A DNA stretch of 64,000 nucleotides from Rhynchospora pubera (Eukaryota; Streptophyta; Magnoliopsida; Poales; Cyperaceae), in the NCBI GenBank assembly GCA_028095005.1, contig CM051460.1, positions 15,795,501-15,859,500 of the forward strand, written 5' to 3'. Below, one piece after another: positions 11,014-20,350 of this stretch. The notes beneath the pieces are model-generated. The model was not told the origin of the DNA. It saw only the letters and a program-made list of their open reading frames with translations, and ran no database searches. A program made the position numbers and the translations under genes. How positions within the stretch are numbered: position 1 is the first letter of the stretch; each line of letters begins with the position of its first letter.

Positions 11014-11215
11014 GATCCCAACAACTTCAAATCTACATTTAAGAAAATGATCCAAACAATACACTATGAATAAAAATTTAATCCGAATATTAAACCACTT
11101 AAAAAACACTTAATTCCTAAAAAAAACTTATTTTTTATTTCGAATAGCCAATTTTAATTTTATTTTTAAGCAATCCAAACGAACCTAGCGGGATTAAGTC
11201 TTGCCACTCTACATA

Positions 11216-11360
11216 AAAAGTGCGTTTGGATAGGTGTGGGAAGAAGTGAAAAGAAGTATTGGAAAGTGTGTAACTTTATGAAGAATTTGAATTGTTTATA
11301 ATTTTTTTTCTTCTTCTTTCTTCTTTTTTTTCTTTCTTCCAACTATCCAAACACACCAAA
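11216..11360. mobile_element. Tourist-like (PIF/Harbinger) MITE, about 140 bp
   Basis: The ends are 'tgcgtttggataggtgtgggaag' shortened to its core GTTTGGATA and the inverse TATCCAAAC, with a probable 3-bp AAA duplication. The interior is a GAAGAAG tract facing a CTTCTTC tract, so the whole folds back. It is one of at least eight copies in the window. Confidence 0.7.
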
Positions 11361-11909
11361 ATTTGTAATTTCTCGCTCGGTCGCTTGGAGTGAGACGCCT
11401 AGGCAGAGAGTTTGTTAGAAATCACGTGGAATTCGGACAGCTGAAAATACGTCACCACGCAACCTTCACCTTCCATTCGACACCCACCATCTGTGCCAAA
11501 CTTTCCAACATTGTGAGTGCCAAACAGGGACACCAAATTTACCTTCTTTTATTGCCACCAAAAAAAAAAAAAAAATCTACCCTTGTGTTATCAACGTCTC
11601 CACCATAAAAACTAACACGTGGCGAAACTTCGGTGGCTTTCACTCAAGCGGAAAAAAATCAGCTTTTTACAAAAACAGCTAGCAGGCAATTAATTATACG
11701 TTAGAGATTGTTTAGATGATATTAGGGACAGATGATACTGAATTACTGTTAACTAAAACAATCCCTAAAGTTATTTATGGACATATATAAAAACAAAATG
11801 AAATTACACACTCTTAATATTCAAATATGACGTTTGACATAAAAATTTGGAGTTTTTAAGGTTGATATTTACGGACATATATAAATGTGAGCAAGATTAC
11901 GCTACTAAT
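11361..11909. other. Gene-free DNA
   Basis: Short open frames only, including a + strand one at 11390-11608 that ends in a poly-A tract. No motif is recognised. An A-rich run lies at 11561-11575. Confidence 0.4.
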
Positions 11910-12312
11910 AACATTTTGGTTGCCTTAAATATGCAACCATTTTACAATTAAGTTATTTTTCAAATTTTAAAATTCAAACGTTAAATCCAAACCGTTGATC
12001 TAATTAATTTGACGAGCGATGCGTTTTCATATAAGTTTTGTAAATTTTAGAATTTTTTTTATACTTAAATACTTAATCAATAGATAGAAAAACAAACGAA
12101 CCTTGTTAACTATGATATTTCCGTTCTAGTACGTTCATGTTTTAGCCCTTTAATCAAGTATCAAATAAACTCTAAAATTTACAAAATTTATATGAAAACA
12201 CATCGCTAATTAAATTAAATAAGATCAACGGTTTGGATGTAACGTTTGAATTTTAAAATTTTAAAAACTATCTAAATAGTAAAATGTTGGCACTTGAAAT
12301 AACCAAAATGTT
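11910..12312. mobile_element. Fold-back MITE, about 400 bp
   Basis: AACATTTTGGTT at 11910 is inverted at 12301-12312. Inverted similarity extends about 150 bp inward, including 'aaaattcaaacgtta' and 'caaaccgttgatc' against their complements near 12221-12260. I could not fix the target duplication and there is no transposase. Confidence 0.7.
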
Positions 12313-13264
12313 GGCAGTGGAACCTTTCTCAAATCATGTAATGCATCATGGTTATTTAGTTGGTGAACAATCGAAAAATAAAAATATTCTAGATGTTGCC
12401 AGCATTTTTTAGGTATTGTTTCTTTTTCAGATAGTATGGATTGGCCAGTATTTTTATTAGGCCGTATCAAATAAGAAAGTATCCAGTATTTTTATTCGAG
12501 CATATCAAATTTGAGTCTCAAAGTTGGATCTTTTCCGAAACAATTAATAGGTCAATCCATACAAACTGTTTGAAAAATATTAGTTCGGATTATTGCTCAA
12601 AATTGAGATTTAATAAATAAATAAATAAAATCATACAAAATTTTCCTTTGATATTGAATTCCGTATGTTTATACTTGAAATTAGCAGTAACTCATAAAGA
12701 ATGGTGCTACGTACCTTTGTTCGCATACAATTCAAATACTTTTTTCTCTGTTCCAAATAGTTAGTTACTGTTATTTGCATAACACAATATTTCTACGTTT
12801 AACATAGAAGTTAGGCCGGGCTTGATCCTTACATTTCTCACAAAAGAACGTACTATTTTGTAGAAATAACATAATTAGCTTTGTTGTTTCAAATAATAAA
12901 ATCCAAACAAACATTTTCATTATCCCTTCGATTTTCTCTTACTACTGACTCAAATAATACAAAACAGAATTCTATTTATATCGTTTCGTGTTAACACCTT
13001 TTGTATACTATATATCTCACCCAGTCACCCACTAACTTAAAACAGTACAAATTACAAAATTAGTACTAAGTTTATGCTATTTTGGTTAACAATTTATTTT
13101 ACTAGCCTCACTACTAAATCAATTAGCCCTATTAATTTTTATGTCATTCTTATACTAGCAATCGCACCCAAAAAGATGAAATACTTTGAAAAAGAGTTTC
13201 ATAAGCCGGAATATCTCGATTTTTCTGTTCCTTTTTTTAATGCTCACTATGCGAAATTTTGGTT
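12313..13264. other. Gene-free AT-rich DNA
   Basis: No gene seen. A small direct repeat, 'ccagtatttttatt' at about 12446 and 12484, each followed by a variant of 'tatcaaat', is the only structure noticed. Confidence 0.4.
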
Positions 13265-13600
13265 TCTGTAACGGTTAATAAAAGACTTCTGTAACGGTAC
13301 ACGAAACGTTACTGTAGCCCCCGTTACAGAATGTCTAATAACCGTTACAGATCTATAACGGTTATTAGACAACAACCGTTACAGTAGCCCCCTCTTCTGT
13401 AACGGTTATTATCTAATAACCGTTATGGTATACGCAAGGGAAAATCTGGTACTGTTTTTTGTAGAACATGTGTAACAGTTATTAGATAATAACCGTTACA
13501 GAATCCAGTGATTAAAGATTGCATTGCATTACATTCTGTGCAGCCCTTTCCACATTCTGTGCAGTAGAACATGTGTAACAGTTATTAGATAATAACCAAC
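13265..13600. repeat. Cluster of inverted GTAACGGTTATTA repeats, likely transposon subterminal region
   Basis: At least eight copies of TAACGGTTATTAGA or its complement occur in both orientations (for example near 13324, 13356, 13400, 13470 and 13570). Dense inverted subterminal motifs are typical of CACTA elements. A CTGTTTTTTGTAG at about 13451-13463 resembles the inner side of a CACTA end, but the terminal CACTA is not present. The 32-base block starting 'agaacatgtgtaacagtt' is duplicated at about 13463 and 13565. The right edge abuts the broken gypsy reverse transcriptase. Confidence 0.5.
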
Positions 13601-14042
13601 AAAAGGTCATAATTTCTTACAAATTTTATGTAGTATCCTGTGAGGCCAAGAAAACCCCTGAGTTGCTTATCATTTTTAGGGACTGGCCGATTGAGCATGC
13701 AATGCACTTTGTGTGGGTCAGTTGCTACTCCTTGACTAGAGATAATGTGTCCTAAATACTCAATTTGAGGCAATCTAAAGTCACATTTTGACAGTTTGGC
13801 AAAAAACTTATTAGCTGAGAGTACATGCAGGACCTGAGATAAGTGAGTTACATGATCTTCCAAAGTTTTGCTGTATACAAGTATATCATCAAAGAAGACC
13901 AAGATAAATTTTCTATGAAGGGTTGAATGAGGTTGTTCATCAATGTCTGAAAAGTGGATGGGGCATTGGTGAGGCCAAAAGGCATGACCACAAACTTAAA
14001 ATGCCCACGATGTGTTCTAAATACATGGTTGAAAGTATCCAA
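13597..14042 (-). pseudogene. gypsy 1 reverse transcriptase fragment
   Basis: Two overlapping frames give the RT core. The first has 'HRGHFKFVVMPFGLTNAPSTFQ', shortened here to its core MPFGLTNAPSTFQ. The second has the catalytic box as FFDDILVYSK, then 'LGHIISSQGV' and 'LRGFLGLTGYY'. A frameshift lies near 13890-13902. The N-terminal third of RT and everything after 'VRNY' are deleted, the latter where the inverted-repeat cluster begins. It cannot be functional. Confidence 0.88.
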
Positions 14043-14054
14043 AACTGTCTGTAA

Positions 14055-14684
14055 CTAGCTGGGGATAGGCAATTTCTTAACTTGAAAGATCAATCTCTGA
14101 TTATTGTGGAATAGTTGTAGTTGCCCCAATTTCCAATCAATGGTCATAGGTCCATGTAGTGCTAGCCAATTCATCCCTAAAATCAAGTCATATCCCTGAA
14201 TATTCAAAAGTCTTACCTCACCTGACAAGGTATGGTTTTGTAAAGAGAATTGCAAGTGAGGGCATTTAATAGAAGTTGTCATGGCTGAGCCATTGGCAAT
14301 CTTAACATGCAAAGCTGTAGTGGTGGCCACTTCATATTTAGTTTGATCCACCAAGGAAGGATTGATAAAGGAGTGAGTACTGCCAGTATCAATTAAAACA
14401 CAAATTGATATGCTGACAAACATTCCTTTGAACTTTAGTGTCTGATCAGCACACATTGTGATGACTGTATGTTCAGTACTGAGTTGCTCTTCAATGCTAG
14501 CATCTACCACCGACTCAATTGATGGATACTCCACTTCATCAGTCTCATGGATGTCTGTGGCAGCTGACTCAAGATCATGAGCTTGCAAGGTATGGAGAGA
14601 CTTAAACTTGAATTTATGACCGGGAGTATATTTTTCTTTGCAAGAGTAACAGAGTTTCAGGGCTCTCATTTGATCTCTAGTCAT
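14055..14684 (-). pseudogene. gypsy 1 gag C-terminus and aspartic protease
   Basis: The frame begins with a decayed zinc knuckle, CYSCKEKYTPGHKF, where the last cysteine of the CCHC box is lost. It continues to an aspartic protease with active site IDTGSTHSF and the flap/second loop GYDLILGMNWL. The join to RT at 14042-14055 lacks the usual linker, so sequence has been deleted. Confidence 0.87.
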
Positions 14685-14751
14685 CCTTGCACTAGTAATA
14701 GGGTTGTCCTTTGAGGTACTAGTGTTGCTACTAAGCCCTCTTTTTGAATTT

Positions 14752-15273
14752 TCATGTTTTTCTTGGAAATTTACTAGGCTGAAATGGAGGGGTTTTATGC
14801 AAGGTTCTATTTCTTTTATCTACTCCTTCCAGATTTAACTCAGTCTTTCTAGCAAAATTAAAAGCTTGATTGAGAGTTACAGAATCTAACACCTCAACAA
14901 CATATCTAATTTCCTTTCTTAAGCCCTCCACAAAACCTTGTACAAAGAAGGTGGTGTTTCTAGTGTTTCTGATTTTGGTTTCACCAATCAATCTGGATTT
15001 AGCTCTCTCAAACTTCCAGATTTAACTCAGCCTTTCTAGCAAAATTAAAAGCTTGATTGAGAGTTACAGAAATTAAAAGCTTGATTCAGATTTAACTCAG
15101 CCTTTCTAGCAAAATTAAAAGCTTGATTGAGAGTTACAGAATCTAACACCTCAACAGCATATCTAATTTCCTTTCTTAAGCCCTCCACAAAACCTTGTAC
15201 AAAGAAGGTGGTGTTTCTAGTGTTTCTGATTTTGGTTTCACCAATCAATCTGGATTTAGCTCTCTCAAACTTC
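14752..15273 (-). repeat. Direct duplication inside gypsy 1 gag
   Basis: About 185 bp at 14830-15018 recurs at about 15090-15273, with an extra 55-bp partial copy at 15017-15071. All encode the gag stretch around GFVEGLRKEIRY and LNQAFNFARK. The arrangement looks like slippage or a gap-repair tandem copy in a dead element. Confidence 0.8.
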
Positions 15274-15658
15274 CTGATATAGTCAACTACCTTTCCAGTT
15301 TTATTAACCCTCTTGAAATGACCAACAGGATTAGAAGAACTATGAACTTGAAATCTGTCCAACACTTCTTTAACCAATAATGGCCAAGGTAAATCTGGAC
15401 AGTCCTCCTTGAAACAATCATACCATTCCAAGACTTCTTCTTGAAAGTGTAAAGCAGCCATATTGGTTTTGTAATTATCAGGAATTCGGAATATGTTAAA
15501 ATAACTGTCACATTTGGAGTGCCAGCCAGATGGGTTAGTGCCATCAAAAGATGGAAATTCAGTTATAATGTACTCTAGATTCACCAACTCTACCATGAAA
15601 TTTGCCATCCTCAGTCCTAAATTGTCATTATTAAAAGGTGGATTTCTTACAAGAGTAG
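15045..15658 (-). pseudogene. gypsy 1 gag, middle part
   Basis: A Ty3/gypsy gag domain: FPSFDGTNPSGWHSKCDSYF, then 'MAALHFQEEVLEWYDCF' and 'FVEGLRKEIRY'. It corresponds to the retrotransposon gag family and matches the second element's FPEFNGTNPRSW region. The apparent start codon at 15710 lies inside the inserted hAT element, so the true frame continues on the other side of it. Confidence 0.85.
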
Positions 15659-16246
15659 TAGAGGTGTACAAAGGGTGGGTTGATGATATTTTAGTAAAAT
15701 TTAAACCCAACCCGGCAATACCGAGTTAGAAAATAAATTTAGTTAACCTACTCGTAACCTAACCCAACCTGCCAATTTTTTTATGTACAGGTTTTTACGG
15801 TTTAAGCGGGTTAAACGGATTTGTGGATTAAAATTTTGATTAAATAAAAATACATAAAAAAATCATTTTTTGGTTATTACAATTTACTTCGAGGCAAATT
15901 AGAGATGCATTCAAAGCATCTTTCAGCTTTCGAGGTCTTGTGAGAGGCATAGAGGACGTGCATGCCTATGGATGAGATTGAAATTTCATGAAAGAAGAGA
16001 TATTTGAGTAGTAAGGACATGAGAAGATGTGAGATGAAGATGAGTAAATAGTGATAAACGGATGGGTTGAAGTATACATGAGTTTACTATTACAAAACCC
16101 GTAACCCAACCCGATGTAACGGGTTTGTCAAATTTAGAACCCGTATCCGACCCAACATCATGCTAACCCGGTAAAATACGGTTCGGGTCGGGTGGGTTAA
16201 ATGGATTGAACGGGTTCACGGTTTTTTATACACCCCTAAAGAGTAG
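15651..16246. mobile_element. hAT-type non-autonomous element with 8-bp TSD
   Basis: The element is 15659-16238 (580 bp) with ends TAGAGGTGTA and TACACCCCTA and a perfect 8-bp duplication AAGAGTAG at 15651-15658 and 16239-16246, diagnostic of hAT. The subterminal parts contain many AACCCAACCC/GGGTTGGG blocks in both orientations. It interrupts gag of gypsy 1. No transposase. Confidence 0.88.
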
Positions 16247-16510
16247 CGACAGGCCTGCCATTGGCACTGGAGGTGGTGTCACCGGTGTGATGCTTGACAA
16301 GTTGTTCCATCATAGCCTTGAGCTCTCCAATTTGCTGATTGTTTTACACATTAATGGCTTGTTGTTCTTCAATCTGTGCCGCCGTTTGTTGCACTTCTTG
16401 ACTGAGCTTAGCCACGGCTCCTTGCAATTCTTCACTCAATTGCTCGCTGAAAGAAGGTTTAGGAGGCACCTTGAGCAATTCTTGGTCGAAAGAAGCAATG
16501 AATTAGAATC
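16247..16510 (-). pseudogene. gypsy 1 gag N-terminus
   Basis: On the minus strand a frame reads FSEQLSEELQGAVAKLSQ, 'QQTAAQIEEQQAINV', one in-frame stop, then 'IGELKAMMEQLVKHH' up to the hAT insertion. It is a coiled coil rich in Q/E/L, as in the N-terminus of the second element's gag. Joining it across the 8-bp duplication restores frame with the rest of gag. Confidence 0.7.
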
Positions 16511-16514
16511 GAAT

Positions 16515-16530
16515 GGCTTTTGATACCAAA
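16515..16530 (-). promoter_or_regulatory. gypsy 1 primer binding site (initiator tRNA-Met type)
   Basis: On the minus strand, TTTGGTATCAAAAGCC follows the LTR end GGGCCTGTGACA by two bases. TGGTATCA is the usual start of the initiator tRNA-Met primer site; the distal bases have drifted. Confidence 0.7.
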
Positions 16531-16664
16531 TCTGTCACAGGCCCAATTGGTATAACAGCGATTTTACTCAATAATTGAAGAACTGAGAGGGAAAGAGGAG
16601 AAATTAATGGCTTTTGAATAGTAATTAATGCTTAGACAGAGAGAAGAGAGAGAAAATTAGGTTT

Positions 16665-18597
16665 AATAACAAGGGTTTTTAAAAGATGACTCAATTATGA
16701 TTGCCAAAATGCAATGGATCCTGAAGGCATTTGAAGGAACTTCAGGCCTTAAGATAAATTTTGCAAAATCAGAAATCATTCCTTTGAATATGAGTGAAGA
16801 AGAAGCCAATGAAGCAACTAACTTACTCAGTTGCAAAATTGGTAAACTTCCACTTAAGTATTTAGGTCTACCACTACATTGGAGATCACCCTGTAAAGGG
16901 GATTGGAATGAAATGTTAGATAAGATAAAAGCTAAGCTCTCAGCTTGGAAAGGAAAGATGCTTTCCATGGGAGGTAGAGTGATTTTAATTAACTCTACTT
17001 TATCAGCTGTCCCACTTTATTACTTGGCAATGTTTAAAGCCCCTGTTTGGGTTATTAAAGCAATTGATAGAATACGTAGAACTTTCCTATGGGGAGGGTG
17101 CAGTGACAATAACACTAAGAAGAGTTATAACTTAGCCAGCTGGGACAATATTTGTAGGACCAAAATTCATGGGGGGTGGGGCATTTTAAACGTTAAACAA
17201 ATGAATCTCGCCCTCCTTGGCAAATGGGCTTGGAAAATCCTACAAAACAACTGTAAAAACATTTGGTTCAAGATCACCAAGTGTAAATATAAATTCTACA
17301 ACTCTTCCAATCACTCTCCCTTTTGGAACAACATTCAAAATGTTATGCAACTGGTTAAAATAGGAGGTAATAAAATTATAGGAAATGGTACAGCTACTCC
17401 CTTTTGGCATGATAGGTGGTTTGAAAATGCCACAATGGAAAATAGATTTCCAATTCTCTATGAAAAAGTGAAAAAAGATCACTTCTCAATTGCACAAATC
17501 TGGTGCAATGGCATTCCCAACTTTAGGCTGCACAGAGGTGCCTCTTCAATTTTAAGAGAGGAAAAATGGAAAGCCATAGATATTCTTAGGAACTTTCATT
17601 TTACTACTGAGGAAGACTCTTTCTCTTGGCAGTGGGAAAAGACGGGGCTGTATTCTGTCAAATCCATGTACAATTTCCTCAATAATGGAGGAGTAAATAT
17701 AGAGTGGAAAAATTCAGTATGGAATTTGAAAATCCCACTCAAATGTAAACTTTTTATGTGGTTAGCTTTAAAATAATAAGATCATAACTAGAGATAATTT
17801 AGTTCAAAAAGGTTGGCAAGGAAACATTTGTTGTAGCTTTTGCCCTCACGACGAGACAGTGGAACACCTTTTTTTTCACTGCTCACACGCTTTAATTTTT
17901 TGGAATATTATTAAAGATAGTATCCCTCATGATTACCCGATTGGCTTTTCCTCTCTTAGAAAACTTTGGAATAATGCTTCCAATTTAGAGAATGAAAGAA
18001 GTACTTTCCTTAAAACACTCACTGCAACCTGGATTTGGGTTAGATGGAAAGAAATAAATAGGTTAACATTTAATGATAATGTAGAAGGACACAATTCTTT
18101 CTCCCAAATACTGGCAGCATTTCATCTCTATTTTGTTTGGACAGGTAACAGGATAGGACTAGAACAAAGAATCAGAAGAGAAGGAACTAACAACAAGGAT
18201 ATCAATACAAACAATGTGATGGGACCCGCTAACAGTGCCAGGAGGGGGGCTGGTACAGGAACAAATACTGGTACTAGGCCGAGAGGAGGAATAGATGACA
18301 TTGAATCTGGCTCCAGTCTCAATGTGGAAACTGACCGTGAAAATCAGATGGATGAAAATTTATTAGGGGATTGATCGCTTCTAAAGAAGTTTAGTTTTTT
18401 CTCTGCTGTAGTTTGATGTAGTAGGAGGGATTTACTCTTGTGTAAGAGATCTGGTACTTTATTAGTTTTCTTTGCTTCGCTTTTTATACTGGTATCACCT
18501 CTGGTGATCTATTTCTTTTTTGACTCGTTTGATTTGCATCAGTAAAGCATGCAAGCCTATTTCGGCTTTTATCAAAAAAAAAATAACAAGAGTTTTT
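16665..18597 (+). mobile_element. 5'-truncated LINE (L1 clade) with poly-A tail
   Basis: The body is 16681-18581, ending in an A tract after 'cggcttttatc'. It is flanked by an imperfect 16-bp duplication, AATAACAAGGGTTTTT (16665-16680) and AATAACAAGAGTTTTT (18582-18597), as target-primed insertion leaves. Only the 3' half of ORF2 is present. Confidence 0.88.
16697..18374 (+). pseudogene. LINE reverse transcriptase C-terminus plus zf-RVT region
   Basis: The frame 16697-17776 encodes the end of a plant LINE reverse transcriptase: GLKINFAKSEIIPLNM, 'LPLKYLGLPL', then the maturase-like 'LSAWKGKMLSMGGRVILINS' and 'RIRRTFLWGG'. The zinc-binding zf-RVT domain begins 'NLKIPLKCKLFMWLALK'. One extra base near 17776 shifts the frame; past it the domain resumes (DNLVQKGW, 'FCPHDETVEHLFFHC') and runs to the stop at 18374. 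The catalytic YxDD part and endonuclease are missing because of 5' truncation. It is dead as a transposase source. Confidence 0.87.
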
Positions 18598-18850
18598 TAT
18601 TTATCAATAATCTGAATCTCTTTTACAACAGCTCTCTAATATTTATACTCCGAACAGAAAAAAATTACACCGTTTTAAATGGACGTCTCCTTTTAATCTT
18701 TAACATTACCAACGGCTGAGATTAATTAATATTTTCTCCATCTGCTATTCCATCTCTCGTTAGCTATTATGTTTTCCATCCTCTTCTGTTAACGAAGCGA
18801 CTACATTTTTAATTAGCTCCGCCTGCTACGTCCATCTTTCCATCACCTTG

Positions 18851-20030
18851 TTGACCCTAAAAATTAAACCCTCAAAACCAAATAAATCAAAACAAAACCA
18901 AATTGCGAAAACCAGAAGTCAAACAGCGAAAACCAAATTTCCAAAACTCAAAATCAAATTACGAAAAATATCAAACAAATTCCAAAAATCCTCAAAATTT
19001 ACCCAAAAATTCCCTAAGAATTATGATGAATTATCATATTTTTTTTAAATCCCAAAAATAGCAACACAAACTCCAAAATTTGCAAACAAACCCAAAAACT
19101 TCACAAAATTATCAAAACAATTCTATGAGGAATTTGCCAAATCCAGTTAAAACATTAGATTCCTCGCATTTTTGTAAACTTACCCATAAAATTTCATCCA
19201 AAAATACCCATGGGAAGGGCTCCAAATAATTTATTTTGGATTGGAATTTAAGAATATGTGAAAAATCAATGGAAATCAAAAGAAATTCACAGAAAAATTG
19301 AAAGGTTCTGGCGCGTGCATCCATTGTAGCGGATCCAAGGGGATAGGAGAAAGGCGCTGGCCATTTGAAATTCACCATGCCATCTTTCACATTGGATGCA
19401 CCCGTTTCTTGTACACCTTGAACAGAAATCCAAATGATTGTATGCGGTGCACCATAAGCCAAGCTCACCCATCCAATCCTCTCTCATTAAACCTTACAAG
19501 CCTGGCCCACTTGTAAGGGTCTTCTCCTCCTTGGTAAAAAGAAGAAGGAAAGGAGTAAACTGTGTTTTACCGCCAGACGCCGGGTAAGTCGACGAGGACC
19601 ATCGACGTGGCCTTCTCCTCAGCCTCAGACGCGAAACCATCAACCATGCCGCCCATGGTATTGCAAAGCCTAAGCCCTAGCGCAGCCAAGGGACAGCCAT
19701 TGGATGAGAATTGGACGATGGAGATGCACACGGCTCAAATGTGAAACCCTAATTCCCAAGCCTATATAAAGCCTCAATTGAAGCCAGAGGGCGAGAGGAG
19801 GAAGGCAGCCACCATTCTGGGTTAGGTTAGATAGCTTGTATTAGGGAAAGGAGATCAAATTGAGGCTAGGCATTAGATCGAGCAGTGAGGAATAGAGAAA
19901 AAGAAGTGAAATTGAGTGGAATAAGAGTGTAATCTTCTGTTCTTAAGTCAAATAAATCCGTTAGAAAGCATCAAATTGATAGTTTGTTGTTCTTTTCTTT
20001 TAGCTCGGCCACCAATCAATGGTGAGCTTG
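18851..20030. other. Unassigned, partly A-rich region with promoter-like block
   Basis: 18851-19290 is A/C-rich simple sequence ('ccaaaa', 'caaatt' runs). 19290-19745 is GC-richer. TATATAAAGCC at 19761, AATAAATCC near 19949 and a T-rich end resemble an LTR or an untranslated exon, but I found no matching partner or primer site. Open frames are short and unlike any protein I know. Confidence 0.35.
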
Positions 20031-20350
20031 AGCATATGTGTCAATGCTCCTAGGAGCCATGGTCTGAAGCATAGCATCAGTCATGGTCCTAGGATGGTTC
20101 TAGGATGTCTCATGAAGTTCTGGAGCATAGCTCCTAGCTTCATGGGATGTCCTATTGTTCAATAAAGAGGCACACCATGGCTGCCATGTAGAGGTCTTGA
20201 GCATAGCTAAGTCTCTCATGGTGGTCTTAACTTGGCTTGGTATAGGTCCAGAGCATAGCACTGGCCTAGCCATGTCCAAAGAGTTTGTAAAATCCAAAAA
20301 TAATGAAAAGGATGAATAGGATGGTATGCCAACTTCAAACCAGCCCATAT
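20031..20350. repeat. Degenerate tandem repeats around 'gagcatagc'
   Basis: Variants of 'ctggagcatagc' occur near 20063, 20123, 20197 and 20250, about 55-75 bp apart, together with repeated 'catggtcctagg' and 'tcatg' words. The units are badly drifted. No coding interpretation. Confidence 0.5.

Larger units (their letters stand above)
4471..11018 (+). mobile_element. Complete, young non-autonomous LTR retrotransposon with tRNA-Asp primer site
   Basis: The LTRs are 4476-6272 and 9217-11013 (1797 bp each), flanked by the 5-bp direct repeat GATCC at 4471-4475 and 11014-11018. I saw only two LTR differences, near 5360 and 5394 against the right copy, so insertion was recent. The primer site TGGCGCCGTTGCCGGGGA (6276-6293) is complementary to the 3' end of plant tRNA-Asp, as in Athila/Tat-related gypsy elements. 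The polypurine tract is at 9208-9214. The 2.9-kb interior has no protease, reverse transcriptase or integrase, only one 377-residue frame. It therefore depends on enzymes supplied elsewhere (inference). 'Gypsy-derived LARD-like element' is the best class. Confidence 0.92.
4441..11190. mobile_element. Second copy of the same MITE family, split by the LTR retrotransposon
   Basis: The left end (about 4439-4475, 'tagtgtgtttgaattttt') and the right end (11014 to about 11188, ending 'aatccaaacgaacctag') are inverted relatives of each other and of the MITE at 4001-4440. The 6.5-kb retrotransposon at 4476-11013 sits between them with a GATCC duplication. Confidence 0.5.
13597..18850 (-). mobile_element. 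Decayed Ty3/gypsy retrotransposon 1, 3' truncated, with nested hAT and LINE
   Basis: Read on the minus strand: 5' LTR (from 16533 upward), primer site, gag N-terminus (16510-16247), a hAT element (15659-16238), rest of gag, zinc knuckle, protease, then a fragment of reverse transcriptase stopping at about 13597. RNase H, integrase and the 3' LTR are missing. Similar gag, protease and primer site to the chromodomain element at 23525-31211 suggest the same clade. The upper LTR end is uncertain because a LINE interrupts it; U3 probably reaches about 18.85 kb. Confidence 0.75.
16533..18850 (-). repeat. gypsy 1 5' LTR, split by a LINE
   Basis: The lower piece is 16533-16680 and the upper piece starts at 18598. 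On the minus strand the upper piece holds a TATAAATAT box near 18643 and AATAAA near 18601. The upper boundary is a guess. Confidence 0.55.

Noticed and set aside
13265..13600. CRISPR-like regularly spaced repeats
   Set aside because: Repeats occur in both orientations with irregular spacing in a plant nuclear context; they fit transposon subterminal motifs.
15514..15729. Plus-strand frame over gag
   Set aside because: Shadow of the gypsy gag on the opposite strand that runs into the hAT element.
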